A stretch of DNA of 64,000 bases, from positions 1-64,000 of the forward strand of contig NZ_WTSX01000008.1 of the NCBI RefSeq assembly GCF_009828745.1, read 5' to 3'. The position numbers were made by a program, and so were the translations under genes. The notes beneath the pieces were generated by a model. The model had not been told where the DNA came from, made no database searches, and worked only from the letters and a program-made list of their open reading frames with translations. The DNA comes from Erysipelothrix anatis (GTDB taxonomy: Bacteria > Bacillota_I > Bacilli_A > Erysipelotrichales > Erysipelotrichaceae). Each line of letters opens with the position of its first letter. Position 1 is the stretch's first letter. Below, piece after piece: positions 23,593 through 32,118 of this stretch.

Positions 23593-24021
23593 TTCCATAT
23601 GAAGAATTGGATAAGGCTTACCTTCATCATCCACAGCACTTCGACGCACCACACGATAACCCATTGCTTCATAAAATGCGTGAGCATTAGGATTGTCTTC
23701 GTTTACATCGAGGGTTGTTACACCCAATGCTTCCATTGCTTTAAGAAGTTGCTTACCGATTCCCTTGCCAAAATAAATTGGGTCTACAAAGAGCATATCG
23801 AGATTCACGCCTTTACGGGCTGCAAATCCGACACATTGATCTCCTTCATAAGCGCCTAAAACAACATCCGTATATTCAAAATAATTAGGGATCATTGTTT
23901 TATATTTACGGAAGTCCCCGATTTGTAAGAAGTCATGCGTCTCAAAGACCGCACGTTCCCAAATGTCGACCAAGATTGCAATTTGTTGTGCATCTAATGG
24001 CTCTATACGTTTAATTTTCAT
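23587..24021 (-). CDS. GNAT family N-acetyltransferase
   Basis: 144 residues spanning a single GNAT domain. The acetyl-CoA binding loop is in FVDPIYFGKGIGKQLLKAM (R/Q-x-x-G-x-G/A pattern, residues about 76-94), followed by DVNEDNPNAHAFYEAMGY, the typical beta6-alpha4 element. The substrate is unknown; YiaC/YjaB-like small GNATs are the nearest match by eye. Its own ribosome site AGGAG precedes the ATG. Confidence 0.85.
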   Translation of the reverse strand: MKIKRIEPLDAQQIAILVDIWERAVFETHDFLQIGDFRKYKTMIPNYFEYTDVVLGAYEGDQCVGFAARKGVNLDMLFVDPIYFGKGIGKQLLKAMEALGVTTLDVNEDNPNAHAFYEAMGYRVVRRSAVDDEGKPYPILHMEK

Positions 24022-24069
24022 GATTAACTCCTTTCTTATAGTATAACAAATATTGTGATTTATGCGTCA

Positions 24070-24098
24070 TTGAAGTTCATAATTGATTGGTGTAAGAT
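24070..24098 (+). promoter_or_regulatory. Promoter of the LicC-like gene
   Basis: TTGAAG, 17 bp, TAAGAT. Confidence 0.5.
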
Positions 24099-24136
24099 AT
24101 CCATAGATTAAATGGGCAATGCCTTAAGGAGTTACT

Positions 24137-25150
24137 ATGAACGCAACAGAATTCACTTACTTACGAAATGCTTACGAAAAAAAACTTCACAACACAGATT
24201 CTCAATCTCAACATTTGCTTGAATTGGGATTCATTGATGCTGATCTCAACATTACCGATGCTGGCTTGAACGCACTGGAGCCGTATAAAGTTGATAATGC
24301 CGTCATTATGGCTGCGGGAATGGCTTCTCGCTTTGCGCCTCTTTCATTTGAAAAACCAAAGGGCCTTTTATTAGTTAAAGACGAAATTTTAATTGAACGT
24401 CAAATCAAACAACTCCAAGCTGTTGGTATTACAGATATTACATTAGTTCTTGGTTACAAGTACGAGTTGTTTGAATACTTGGGTGACAAATTTAATGTTA
24501 ACATTGTGATTAACCATGATTTCAACCGCTACAATAACACTTCAACACTGATGCTCGTCTTGGATAAACTAAAGAATACATACATTTGTTCATCCGATAA
24601 TTATTTTACTGAGAATGTATTTCATGCTTATGAACTTCATGCAACATATCCTGTTGTCAAGCATGAAGTCTCTGAAGCGGGAGAGTATTATGTCAGTGCA
24701 GATGCTGATGGAAAAATTCTTGATGTCGTTATAGGCGAAGGTACTTGGTGTATGTTGGGACACGTCTATTATGATCGTGCCTTCTCTACTGCGTTCTCCG
24801 CACTTCTTGTTCAAGAATATGAGAAACTCGAAACCCGGGAAAATCTCTGGGAAAAACTATACATCCAACACATTGATGCGTTTGATCTTCGTGCCAAACA
24901 ATATGAAGATGGTATCATCCAAGAGTTTGATGCCCTTCACGAACTTCAACAATTTGACACTCAATACCTCGAAACAACAGATAGCCCCATTCTCAATGAA
25001 ATTATGACAACATTGAATGTTCCTTTACGTGACATTCAAGACATTGACGTAGTCAAAGAGTCTGCGTATCCACTTGCTTTTAACTTTAGTGTCCATGGCG
25101 TCCCTTATCTTTATGAATACAGTGCTTCGCCTGCAATCAAACAACGTTAA
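24137..25150 (+). CDS. LicC-like nucleotidyltransferase (probable phosphocholine cytidylyltransferase) with extra N- and C-terminal parts
   Basis: 337 residues. Residues 1-50 look like a small winged-helix module. Residues about 53-285 form a nucleotidyltransferase domain with AVIMAAGMASRF, KPKGLLLV, NRYNNTSTL and ICSSDNYF, closely following pneumococcal LicC, which makes CDP-choline from CTP and phosphocholine for surface decoration. The last 50 residues (DIQDIDVVKESAYPLAFNF..PYLYEYSA) look like the first strands of a LicA-type choline-kinase domain, cut short before its catalytic loop. A terminator follows at once. TTAAGGAG precedes the ATG. Specificity for choline is inference. Confidence 0.8.
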   Translation: MNATEFTYLRNAYEKKLHNTDSQSQHLLELGFIDADLNITDAGLNALEPYKVDNAVIMAAGMASRFAPLSFEKPKGLLLVKDEILIERQIKQLQAVGITDITLVLGYKYELFEYLGDKFNVNIVINHDFNRYNNTSTLMLVLDKLKNTYICSSDNYFTENVFHAYELHATYPVVKHEVSEAGEYYVSADADGKILDVVIGEGTWCMLGHVYYDRAFSTAFSALLVQEYEKLETRENLWEKLYIQHIDAFDLRAKQYEDGIIQEFDALHELQQFDTQYLETTDSPILNEIMTTLNVPLRDIQDIDVVKESAYPLAFNFSVHGVPYLYEYSASPAIKQR

Positions 25151-25154
25151 TTTT

Positions 25155-25185
25155 AAAACACCCGCTTAAACCGGGTGTTTTTTTT
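25155..25185 (+). terminator. Terminator of the LicC-like gene
   Basis: Stem AAAACACCCG/CGGGTGTTTT with a long T-tract. Confidence 0.88.
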
Positions 25186-25187
25186 AC

Positions 25188-25216
25188 TTGAAATATTCTT
25201 GAATTACGATTATACT
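25188..25216 (+). promoter_or_regulatory. Promoter of the TetR operon
   Basis: TTGAAA, 17 bp, TATACT, about 47 bp before the start codon. Confidence 0.6.
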
Positions 25217-25262
25217 CTAATTATGAATATTGTAACTAAATTATTCACGATTGGAGATTATG

Positions 25263-25862
25263 ATGAAAACTGGACCAAAAGGATTCTCTGAAACAGAGAA
25301 AAATATCTTGCGTCACCAACTTATTCAATCATGCGTACAGTTCTGGACAACTTACGGTTATTCAAAAACGAGTATCGCAAAACTAACAGCTGATGCGAAT
25401 ATAGCAACCGGTTCATTTTACTTACTCTTTGAGACCAAAGAGGACTTATTCTATGCGGCCTTTATGTATATTCAAAACGAGCTTGCGCAACGGGCAAAAC
25501 AAATAACCCAAGCTCAACCATCATCTGAAGGCTTTATTGCTCTAAATTTAATGTTGTATCAAGAATATGCTTCCAAACCGTTCCTGTATACGTTCAACAA
25601 TCATGACTTCTCGTTGTTTCTCAAAAAACTTGATCCACAACAGGTAGAATCACTTTTTTCGAGTAATTATGACAGCTTTGAAGCAGCATTAAAAACGTGC
25701 CATCTTACATCTACTATTTCTGATACTTTTACATTTGACACGCTCAACACACTACTCGCCACACTCAAAATTGATCATCAAACAACGCATTCCCAGCACG
25801 AAATTTATGAACTGTTGCTGCGCGCGACACTACCACACATCACAAAGGAGGAAATCCAATGA
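25263..25862 (+). CDS. TetR/AcrR family transcriptional regulator
   Basis: 199 residues. The N-terminal TetR helix-turn-helix at about 10-55 has the standard WTTYGYSKTSIAKLTADANIA and GSFYLLFETKEDLFYAAF elements. The C-terminal ligand-binding region is unlike any family I recall. Two adjacent ATGs at 25260 and 25263 follow GGAG; the second gives better spacing. It overlaps the next gene (ATGA), so it probably controls its own short operon. Confidence 0.88.
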   Translation: MKTGPKGFSETEKNILRHQLIQSCVQFWTTYGYSKTSIAKLTADANIATGSFYLLFETKEDLFYAAFMYIQNELAQRAKQITQAQPSSEGFIALNLMLYQEYASKPFLYTFNNHDFSLFLKKLDPQQVESLFSSNYDSFEAALKTCHLTSTISDTFTFDTLNTLLATLKIDHQTTHSQHEIYELLLRATLPHITKEEIQ

Positions 25863-26092
25863 TTCGCGAAATCAACCAAAAAATAAATGCAATAAATAAG
25901 AAAATAGGTGTCAACGTGACATTACCAAAGGATGACAACGAAAGCCTTCGGAAACACGCTAAAATCAATGGCACTGTAGCAACAGTCTTGTTAGGTGCTG
26001 GCATTATTTTTAACTCTAAAGGATTACTCGTCCTCTCCGCTTTAGCAGGTATCGGAACCTATTTCACGCTACGCGAGAGTAAGCACGACTAA
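25859..26092 (+). CDS. Small membrane protein of unknown function
   Basis: 77 residues with a lysine/asparagine-rich amphipathic N-terminus and one hydrophobic hairpin or helix pair at about 39-68. It is preceded by a perfect AAAGGAGG and overlaps the TetR stop by 4 bp, so it is a real translated gene. The family is unknown. Confidence 0.72.
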   Translation: MIREINQKINAINKKIGVNVTLPKDDNESLRKHAKINGTVATVLLGAGIIFNSKGLLVLSALAGIGTYFTLRESKHD

Positions 26093-26097
26093 GACTG

Positions 26098-26126
26098 TAA
26101 AAACACCACATGAAGTGGTGTTTTTA
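26098..26126. terminator. Bidirectional terminator
   Basis: Stem AAAACACCAC/GTGGTGTTTT between the convergent TetR operon and LysR gene. It overlaps the LysR stop codon. Confidence 0.85.
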
Positions 26127-26996
26127 TATTTTGGTGATCGTTTCTAAAAAATCCTTCATACCTTTGCTTAAAAATTTCTTTTCATGCACCATAACCTGGC
26201 GCCACATTGTAACGTGGGGAATATCGACATCAACAATGTTTAGTACATGACTGTCAACATCATCTTTAACTGAAAAATATGGAAGGTACGCAATTCCCAA
26301 ACCTTTCTTGAGCACTTTTGTAATAATGCCAATCTCACCCACTTCAACAATCGCGTTGAGATCAACCGATTCATGTGCAAGGTGACGTTCGAGTTCATAC
26401 CGATACGCTTCTCCTTTTTCTGTGAGTAAAAACGGATAATCACTAATAGCATCCAACGAATATTTTTGTGCTTTAATGTTTGGATCTTTAGTTACAAAAT
26501 AAATTGGCTCAGGTTCTCGCATCATGTTTACAAGTTCGGGCTCATAAATGAGTTCGTCAATCGTGTACATGATATCAATTTCGTTACGATGTAACATATC
26601 AGTCAGACTTTTCGTCGTGCCAATAATTATTTTGAGTTCAACTAACGGATATTGTTGGCTAAACGTATAGATAAAATCCGGGAAGAAGTGACTTCCCAAC
26701 GAACCGACGGTCCCAACGCGAATAATTGTCTTTACCGATTCCTCATCATGCTTGAAAGATCGCGCACGATTGAATGTACGTAAAATATCGTTAGCATAAA
26801 AAATAAAGGCTTCTCCATCTTCAGTTAAGCGCACTCTACGATGGATTCGGTCAAACAACTTCGTGCCTAGCGTTTCTTCAAGTTGTTTAATCTGAATTGT
26901 GATTGCTGCTTGAGTATAACCCAACTCCTGCGCAGCCTTACTAAAGCTTTGCTTTTCCACAACCTTTACAAATGATTGAATATGTCGTAAATCCAT
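26124..26996 (-). CDS. LysR family transcriptional regulator
   Basis: 290 residues. A winged helix-turn-helix at 1-60 (FVKVVEKQSFSKAAQELGYTQAAI, LEETLGTKLFDR) and a periplasmic-binding-like effector domain (about 90-290) match the family length and order. It is divergent from the PLP decarboxylase gene with 106 bp between the coding starts, the classic layout for control of the neighbour. The effector is unknown. Confidence 0.92.
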   Translation of the reverse strand: MDLRHIQSFVKVVEKQSFSKAAQELGYTQAAITIQIKQLEETLGTKLFDRIHRRVRLTEDGEAFIFYANDILRTFNRARSFKHDEESVKTIIRVGTVGSLGSHFFPDFIYTFSQQYPLVELKIIIGTTKSLTDMLHRNEIDIMYTIDELIYEPELVNMMREPEPIYFVTKDPNIKAQKYSLDAISDYPFLLTEKGEAYRYELERHLAHESVDLNAIVEVGEIGIITKVLKKGLGIAYLPYFSVKDDVDSHVLNIVDVDIPHVTMWRQVMVHEKKFLSKGMKDFLETITKI

Positions 26997-27102
26997 GGGT
27001 ACCTCCTATTAATATTATTTATAGGTCACATTAATTAGTTTAATTTTTCTTATGTATACTGACATGGTATATTTAATCGAAAGCATTGTAAAGGAGTTCC
27101 CC

Positions 27103-28518
27103 ATGAAAAATTTAAATCTATCAGAAGATCAAGCGGTCTATGAAGCAGCACTTGCGTTTATCGACGCCTATTTTAACGATACAACCGATGCCCCAGCTCG
27201 CAGTGTTGCTCCGGACGAAACCATTGCATACTTCGCAAACCAAACCTTTAGCAAGGAAGGGCGAAGCGTTGATGCGGTTGTCCAAGAACTACTCACAGAC
27301 GTTTATCCACATATCCTAAAACAAGACCATACCCGCGCATTTGGGTTTATCCCCGGACCTGCATCAAAGTTGTCATGGTTAGGTGATGTCATGACTCAAG
27401 CGTTTAATGTACATGCAAGTAACTGGATTAACAGTTCTTCCGCAAGTACTATCGAAGAAAACGTCATCCAATGGCTAGCTCAACAAATTGGCTTCACCGG
27501 AAAAGCTGGTGGTGTCTTTGTTTCAGGTGGTTCCATGGCTAACTTAACAGGTGTTATTGCAGGACGTGACAAAATATTATCCGAAGATAACCGTCATCTT
27601 GGTGTGGTATATTTATCCGACCAAACACACCACTCTGTTGAAAAAGCATTGTATATTATCGGGTACACCCGCAAGCAATTGCGTTTTGTTCCAACCAATA
27701 ATGCCTTCCAAATGGACGTCCATCAACTTCAAACAATGATCGAACAAGACCTCTCAAATGGCCTTGTCCCAACAACAATTATTGCGAGCGCAGGAACAAC
27801 CAACACTGGAACAGTCGACCCCCTTCATGGCATTGCCGACATCGCAGCATCGTATGGTATTTGGCTCCATGTGGATGGTGCCTATGGCGCATCGTTCTTG
27901 TTATCGACAACCCAACGTCATCATTTAGCAGGCATCGAGCGTGCAGACAGCGTAAGCTGGGATGCTCACAAATTACTGTTCCAAACTTACAGCTGTGCCA
28001 TGATTATCGTTAAGGACAAACAAGACCTTCTCAATAGTTTTAGTGCAACGCCGGAATATCTGCAAGATATTGATGGTGGTTCAGTCGACTTTTCTTCTTT
28101 AGGAATTGAACTAACTCGGCCCGCACGTGCGCTAAAATTATGGCTCACACTGCAAGTTCTTGGTACGGACGAATTTAGCCGCCGTGTCGATTATGGTCAA
28201 ACATTAGCAGAGTTAGGAGAACTCACACTGAGCACGATGGAAAACTGGGAAATTGTATCTCATGCACATTTCGCAATTATCAATTTCCGTTACAATCACC
28301 CCAACTATTCAAAAGAAGAAAACGATGCCCTAAATGCAAGCATTGCGAAGTCCATTGTAGATTCAGGATTTGCAGGCGTATTCACGACAGAATTAAAATC
28401 AAAGACTGTCGTTCGTATGTGTAGCACCAATCCAGCTACTTCCGATCACGATATTATAAGCACACTCAATCGTTTAAATACATATGCACAAGAATATGTT
28501 GCAGCCCATAGTGCATAA
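27103..28518 (+). CDS. Pyridoxal-phosphate-dependent (group II) decarboxylase
   Basis: 471 residues. The fold-type I aminotransferase-like decarboxylase domain has FVSGGSMANLTG (cofactor phosphate binding), HVDGAYGAS (Asp contacting the pyridine N) and SVSWDAHKLL with the PLP lysine. The family includes aromatic amino acid, glutamate and diaminobutyrate decarboxylases; the substrate cannot be assigned by eye. AAGGAG precedes the ATG at 27103, and an in-frame upstream extension lacks a ribosome site. It is divergent from a LysR regulator and followed 28 bp later by an acetyltransferase gene on the same strand. Confidence 0.88.
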   Translation: MKNLNLSEDQAVYEAALAFIDAYFNDTTDAPARSVAPDETIAYFANQTFSKEGRSVDAVVQELLTDVYPHILKQDHTRAFGFIPGPASKLSWLGDVMTQAFNVHASNWINSSSASTIEENVIQWLAQQIGFTGKAGGVFVSGGSMANLTGVIAGRDKILSEDNRHLGVVYLSDQTHHSVEKALYIIGYTRKQLRFVPTNNAFQMDVHQLQTMIEQDLSNGLVPTTIIASAGTTNTGTVDPLHGIADIAASYGIWLHVDGAYGASFLLSTTQRHHLAGIERADSVSWDAHKLLFQTYSCAMIIVKDKQDLLNSFSATPEYLQDIDGGSVDFSSLGIELTRPARALKLWLTLQVLGTDEFSRRVDYGQTLAELGELTLSTMENWEIVSHAHFAIINFRYNHPNYSKEENDALNASIAKSIVDSGFAGVFTTELKSKTVVRMCSTNPATSDHDIISTLNRLNTYAQEYVAAHSA

Positions 28519-28546
28519 TTTGTATACTTAAGGTAGAGGTGGCCTT

Positions 28547-29470
28547 ATGGACTTACAAAAACTTTTTCGAACCAAACAGCAACAAGAGCAAGATGCTCAA
28601 GATTACTTCAAACACGTTTTTCCTTTCGGAGAAATTCATCAAAAGACAATTAAAGATTTACTCGATACACGCATCGAACAAGGCGCTCATATCGAACCCA
28701 ATTTGATGTATCATTATCTCGTTCTCAAGCAGCATTATCTTGAAACACCGGAAACTTCACCAACATACCCAACAGAATTTAATGTATTGAGTGCAAATGA
28801 ATTGGCAACCTTTCAAACAATTCTCACCATGGATTTAAGTGCTCAATCAATTGACGATATCTTAACGTTATCAAAACGGATGGATGGCGAAACAACCGAA
28901 ACGATTTTCGAACATAAACCAACACTGATCGGCAAAAATATTCAACTTCGTCGTTTTGAGACTGAAGACATTCCACGAATGATTGAAATCATCAACATTC
29001 CCGAAGTGACCTTTTTAACCGGAAGTGCTTTTACATCTAAGGATGCTCAAAAAGCACCCACCGAAGCAGATCTTCAACGTTATACAACATGGTATCAATC
29101 ACTACCAAGTGCAACCGACCGCCTCGACTTTGCTATTGTCGCAAATGGCATTGTCGTTGGGGAAATCGTCTTGAACGAATGGGATGAAATCCTGAATATT
29201 TGCAATCTTCGGATTCTTATGGATCCAGCACATGCAAACTTTGGTTATGGAAGCGAAGCAATTCAACTTCTATTAGGCTATGCATTCGGAACTTTAGGAC
29301 TGCACCGTATCGAGTTGGATGTCTTTGACTTCAACCCGAGAGCCCGTCATGTTTATGAGAAACTAGGCTTCAAGCATGAAGGAACCAAACGGGAAGCATT
29401 CCGCTACGACGATATTTGGTATGACATTCACTACTTTGGATATCTATTAAAAGACTGGCAATCACAGTAA
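28547..29470 (+). CDS. GNAT acetyltransferase with an N-terminal domain of unknown function
   Basis: 307 residues. Residues about 128-300 form a RimJ/RimL-type GNAT domain (IQLRRFETEDIPRMIEIIN, FGYGSEAIQLLLGYAF, IELDVFDFNPRARHVYEKLGF). Residues 1-120 are a helical, acidic region with no match I know. GAGGTG precedes the ATG. The close spacing behind the decarboxylase suggests co-transcription, perhaps acetylating the amine product, which is a guess. Confidence 0.82.
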   Translation: MDLQKLFRTKQQQEQDAQDYFKHVFPFGEIHQKTIKDLLDTRIEQGAHIEPNLMYHYLVLKQHYLETPETSPTYPTEFNVLSANELATFQTILTMDLSAQSIDDILTLSKRMDGETTETIFEHKPTLIGKNIQLRRFETEDIPRMIEIINIPEVTFLTGSAFTSKDAQKAPTEADLQRYTTWYQSLPSATDRLDFAIVANGIVVGEIVLNEWDEILNICNLRILMDPAHANFGYGSEAIQLLLGYAFGTLGLHRIELDVFDFNPRARHVYEKLGFKHEGTKREAFRYDDIWYDIHYFGYLLKDWQSQ

Positions 29471-29490
29471 TGTGACACCAGTCTTTTTTA
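29451..29490 (+). terminator. Terminator of the decarboxylase-GNAT unit
   Basis: Stem AAGACTGG/CCAGTCTT with an inner TCAC/GTGA stem, then six T's. The stop codon lies inside the loop. Confidence 0.82.
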
Positions 29491-30252
29491 TGATCCCGTT
29501 GATCGATAATGATTACGTCCCCATCGCCACATCACCAATGCAGGAATCACGAAGAGAAAGCACGCAAGCGGCGTCCATTGAAAGTATGTTGGAACATCAC
29601 GTCCAAGTACTACCAACAACGGATAATATTGAAAACATGCCAAAGGGAGTATGAAGGTTAATACTTTTAGGATATTCTTTCCATACAAACCATACGGCAT
29701 TTGGCCAAACTCACGACCACCATCCGTTAAAATATTGAACACTTCTAAGGAATCAGTCGTAAAGAAACTACAGGATCCATAAATTATAAATAAAGAACCA
29801 AAAAGAACGATCCCAGACACAACCATGATTACCAGTAACCAAATATGGTATAGCACTACAGTTTGTGAGACCACCACAAGAATGATACTCGCAACTACAA
29901 TTCTTCCGAACCGACTTAATTCCATTGTGCTCCCTAAGACCTGAAGCAGCACATTTTGAGGCCGGACGAGGATACGATCAAATTGACCGTTGCTCAACAA
30001 CCTTGGAAAGGTATCAAACCCACGAAAGACGCATTCTGCAATTGCGAATGATAAAGTTACAACTGCGCCCGCAAGCAAAATTTCTGGTGTGCTAAACCCC
30101 TCAACTGTCGTAACATTGGACGCTAAAATTATAACTGCAAAAATACCACTAAATGTTAATAAAGCCTGTCCTAAAGATAACGCAAGAAATGCGGTTCGAT
30201 GTTGTAATTGTGACTTAACATGCATTGCAACGATTTTAAAATACAGTTTCAT
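29488..30252 (-). CDS. ABC-2 exporter permease (PF06182 / DUF990 type), subunit 2
   Basis: 254 residues, six predicted helices. FRGFDTFPRLLSNGQFDRILVRPQN around residues 75-100 is the hallmark 'FD..L..G.fD..L..P' cytoplasmic motif of ABC2_membrane_6 permeases. Paired with the preceding permease and ATPase. GGGAGG precedes the ATG at 30252; a longer in-frame extension upstream is inside the neighbour and rejected. The substrate is unknown. Confidence 0.85.
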   Translation of the reverse strand: MKLYFKIVAMHVKSQLQHRTAFLALSLGQALLTFSGIFAVIILASNVTTVEGFSTPEILLAGAVVTLSFAIAECVFRGFDTFPRLLSNGQFDRILVRPQNVLLQVLGSTMELSRFGRIVVASIILVVVSQTVVLYHIWLLVIMVVSGIVLFGSLFIIYGSCSFFTTDSLEVFNILTDGGREFGQMPYGLYGKNILKVLTFILPLACFQYYPLLVVLGRDVPTYFQWTPLACFLFVIPALVMWRWGRNHYRSTGS

Positions 30253-30253
30253 A

Positions 30254-31033
30254 TTATCCTCCCACAATTTCGAATGACTTGAGTTTGTACTGCATTGCAA
30301 CATACCCCGTACCAATTAGGACACAGGCCCAAAAGAATTGTATGCTCAGAGTTGAAAGTGGTTCTGCAAGCCCAAGATAAAGATTAAATGTAGCTGTTTG
30401 CAAACCATAAAAGAAGGTTAATTTGAGGATGTTTTGAAATGCAATCGGAAAGAACGCATAGGGAATGCTGCTTCCAGAAAACATTTCAAACAAAGCTACA
30501 AAGAATGTTCGGATACCCAATGATGACTTCGTATGCATAACAAAGACATACATCCACATTGTTATCGCAACCTCAATTGTGACTGTAAGTGCAAGTGAGA
30601 GGAGAAATCCTAAGAAGTGGGTAGGTGTTGATGGCAACCGTAATGTAAAGGGTGCTGGTAACCACAATGCAATCAGAAGAATTGGCGCAAACCGTAATGC
30701 ACAACGAGATAGCCGATGGGCCACATTGCGAACAAACCACAGTGTGTAGAGATTCACCGGTTTCACTGCTTCATAAGCGACATCACCATTTTCAATCGTT
30801 TCGAATACACTACTATCCAGTGCCCAAATCGCAGTTAAGGCAAGTAGCGCTTGATTAAGCCACACGTACGTTGATAAATCGGCGGGTGCCATCGTACTAC
30901 CGTTAAAGACCCCTAACATGACAATAAGCATAAAGCCCCATGCAAATTGGGTTATCATTCCCGAAAGGGCTGCAGCACGGTATTGAAGACCCGCTTTAAA
31001 ACGTATTTTAAAAAACGATAGATACAGTTTCAT
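30254..31033 (-). CDS. ABC-2 exporter permease (PF06182 / DUF990 type), subunit 1
   Basis: 259 residues, six predicted helices, with the variant cytoplasmic motif VFETIENGDVAYEAVKPVN near residues 75-95. The start overlaps the ATPase stop (ATGA) and the stop lies 1 bp before the second permease, so all three are one operon. Confidence 0.85.
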   Translation of the reverse strand: MKLYLSFFKIRFKAGLQYRAAALSGMITQFAWGFMLIVMLGVFNGSTMAPADLSTYVWLNQALLALTAIWALDSSVFETIENGDVAYEAVKPVNLYTLWFVRNVAHRLSRCALRFAPILLIALWLPAPFTLRLPSTPTHFLGFLLSLALTVTIEVAITMWMYVFVMHTKSSLGIRTFFVALFEMFSGSSIPYAFFPIAFQNILKLTFFYGLQTATFNLYLGLAEPLSTLSIQFFWACVLIGTGYVAMQYKLKSFEIVGG

Positions 31034-31992
31034 ATTTGATATGCCTCGTAGGCCTTGACGATAATATCATCTAAAGATGTGCTCACAATTTCCATATCCA
31101 CGATATCAACGGTATCACTTAAAACACGGACCGCATCACTGACGGCACCGACAACACGAAGCATTGCTGTTTGGTCGTCTTGCAACTCGATAACATAGCT
31201 CGAATGCTCAATAAGCCTGCCGTTGAAACGAATCTTGATCTGCTTTTCGAGTTCATACTGATTTTTAAGCATGCGCATAGTACCATCAAATAAAATACGT
31301 CCCTTGCCTATTAATATAATTCGGTCTACCAACGATTCAATATCTTGCATGTCGTGAGTTGTTAAAACGATTGTTGTTTCAAAGCGTTTATTGATTGATT
31401 TAATAAATCGGCGAACTGCTATTTTTGAAGGTGCATCCAACCCAATCGTTGGTTCATCCAAAAACAGCACCTTCGGATTGTGGATTAATGCAGCAGCAAT
31501 ATCACACCGCATTCGCTGCCCTAAGCTCAATTGTCGAGTGGGTATCTTTAATAACGGATTGAGATCTAAGAGTGTCGAAAGTTCCGACAATCGGTGCTGG
31601 TAATCTTCATCCGAAATCGCGTAGATATCTTTGAGTAGTTCAAATGAATCAATAACGGGAATATCCCACCATAACTGTGTCCGTTGGCCAAAGACAACCC
31701 CAATTTGTTTGGCATGCTCTTTTCGCGAACGAAAAGGATCACGACCGTTGATGGTGCATGATCCAGTATCGGGTTGTAGAATGCCTGTCATAATTTTAAT
31801 CGTCGTACTTTTCCCCGCTCCATTTGGACCGATGTAACCAACAATTTGACCCTTGGGAATGGTATAACTAATATCGTCTAAAGCCTTAATGATTTGGTAC
31901 TGACGATTGTAAAGGGCACGGATTGCTTCTTTGATACCACCCTCACGGATGGGTACTTTATATGTTTTAGAAATATGCTCTATTTGTATCAT
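31030..31992 (-). CDS. ABC exporter ATP-binding protein of the PF06182 permease pair
   Basis: 320 residues. Walker A GPNGAGKST is near 55-63, signature LSLGQRMR near 148, Walker B VLFLDEP near 171, then the H-loop TTHDMQD. A long N-terminal insertion (REGGIKEAIRALYNRQYQIIKA) between the first strand and Walker A is typical of ATPases paired with DUF990 permeases. A C-terminal 85-residue domain follows. TAAGGAGG precedes the ATG. Confidence 0.9.
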   Translation of the reverse strand: MIQIEHISKTYKVPIREGGIKEAIRALYNRQYQIIKALDDISYTIPKGQIVGYIGPNGAGKSTTIKIMTGILQPDTGSCTINGRDPFRSRKEHAKQIGVVFGQRTQLWWDIPVIDSFELLKDIYAISDEDYQHRLSELSTLLDLNPLLKIPTRQLSLGQRMRCDIAAALIHNPKVLFLDEPTIGLDAPSKIAVRRFIKSINKRFETTIVLTTHDMQDIESLVDRIILIGKGRILFDGTMRMLKNQYELEKQIKIRFNGRLIEHSSYVIELQDDQTAMLRVVGAVSDAVRVLSDTVDIVDMEIVSTSLDDIIVKAYEAYQI

Positions 31993-32062
31993 AATGCCTC
32001 CTTAATTTCTAAATCAAAATTAAGGGTCATTACACACCGAGAAGCGGACCCATAGTGGAAGT

Positions 32063-32071
32063 ATCATACCA
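32063..32071 (-). promoter_or_regulatory. Extended -10 promoter of the PF06182 ABC operon
   Basis: Minus strand TGG-TATGAT, about 70 bp before the ATPase start; no clear -35. Confidence 0.45.
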
Positions 32072-32118
32072 CATATTTAAGGTTGTTTCTATATTTTCAT
32101 AACACACTCGTGTACTTT

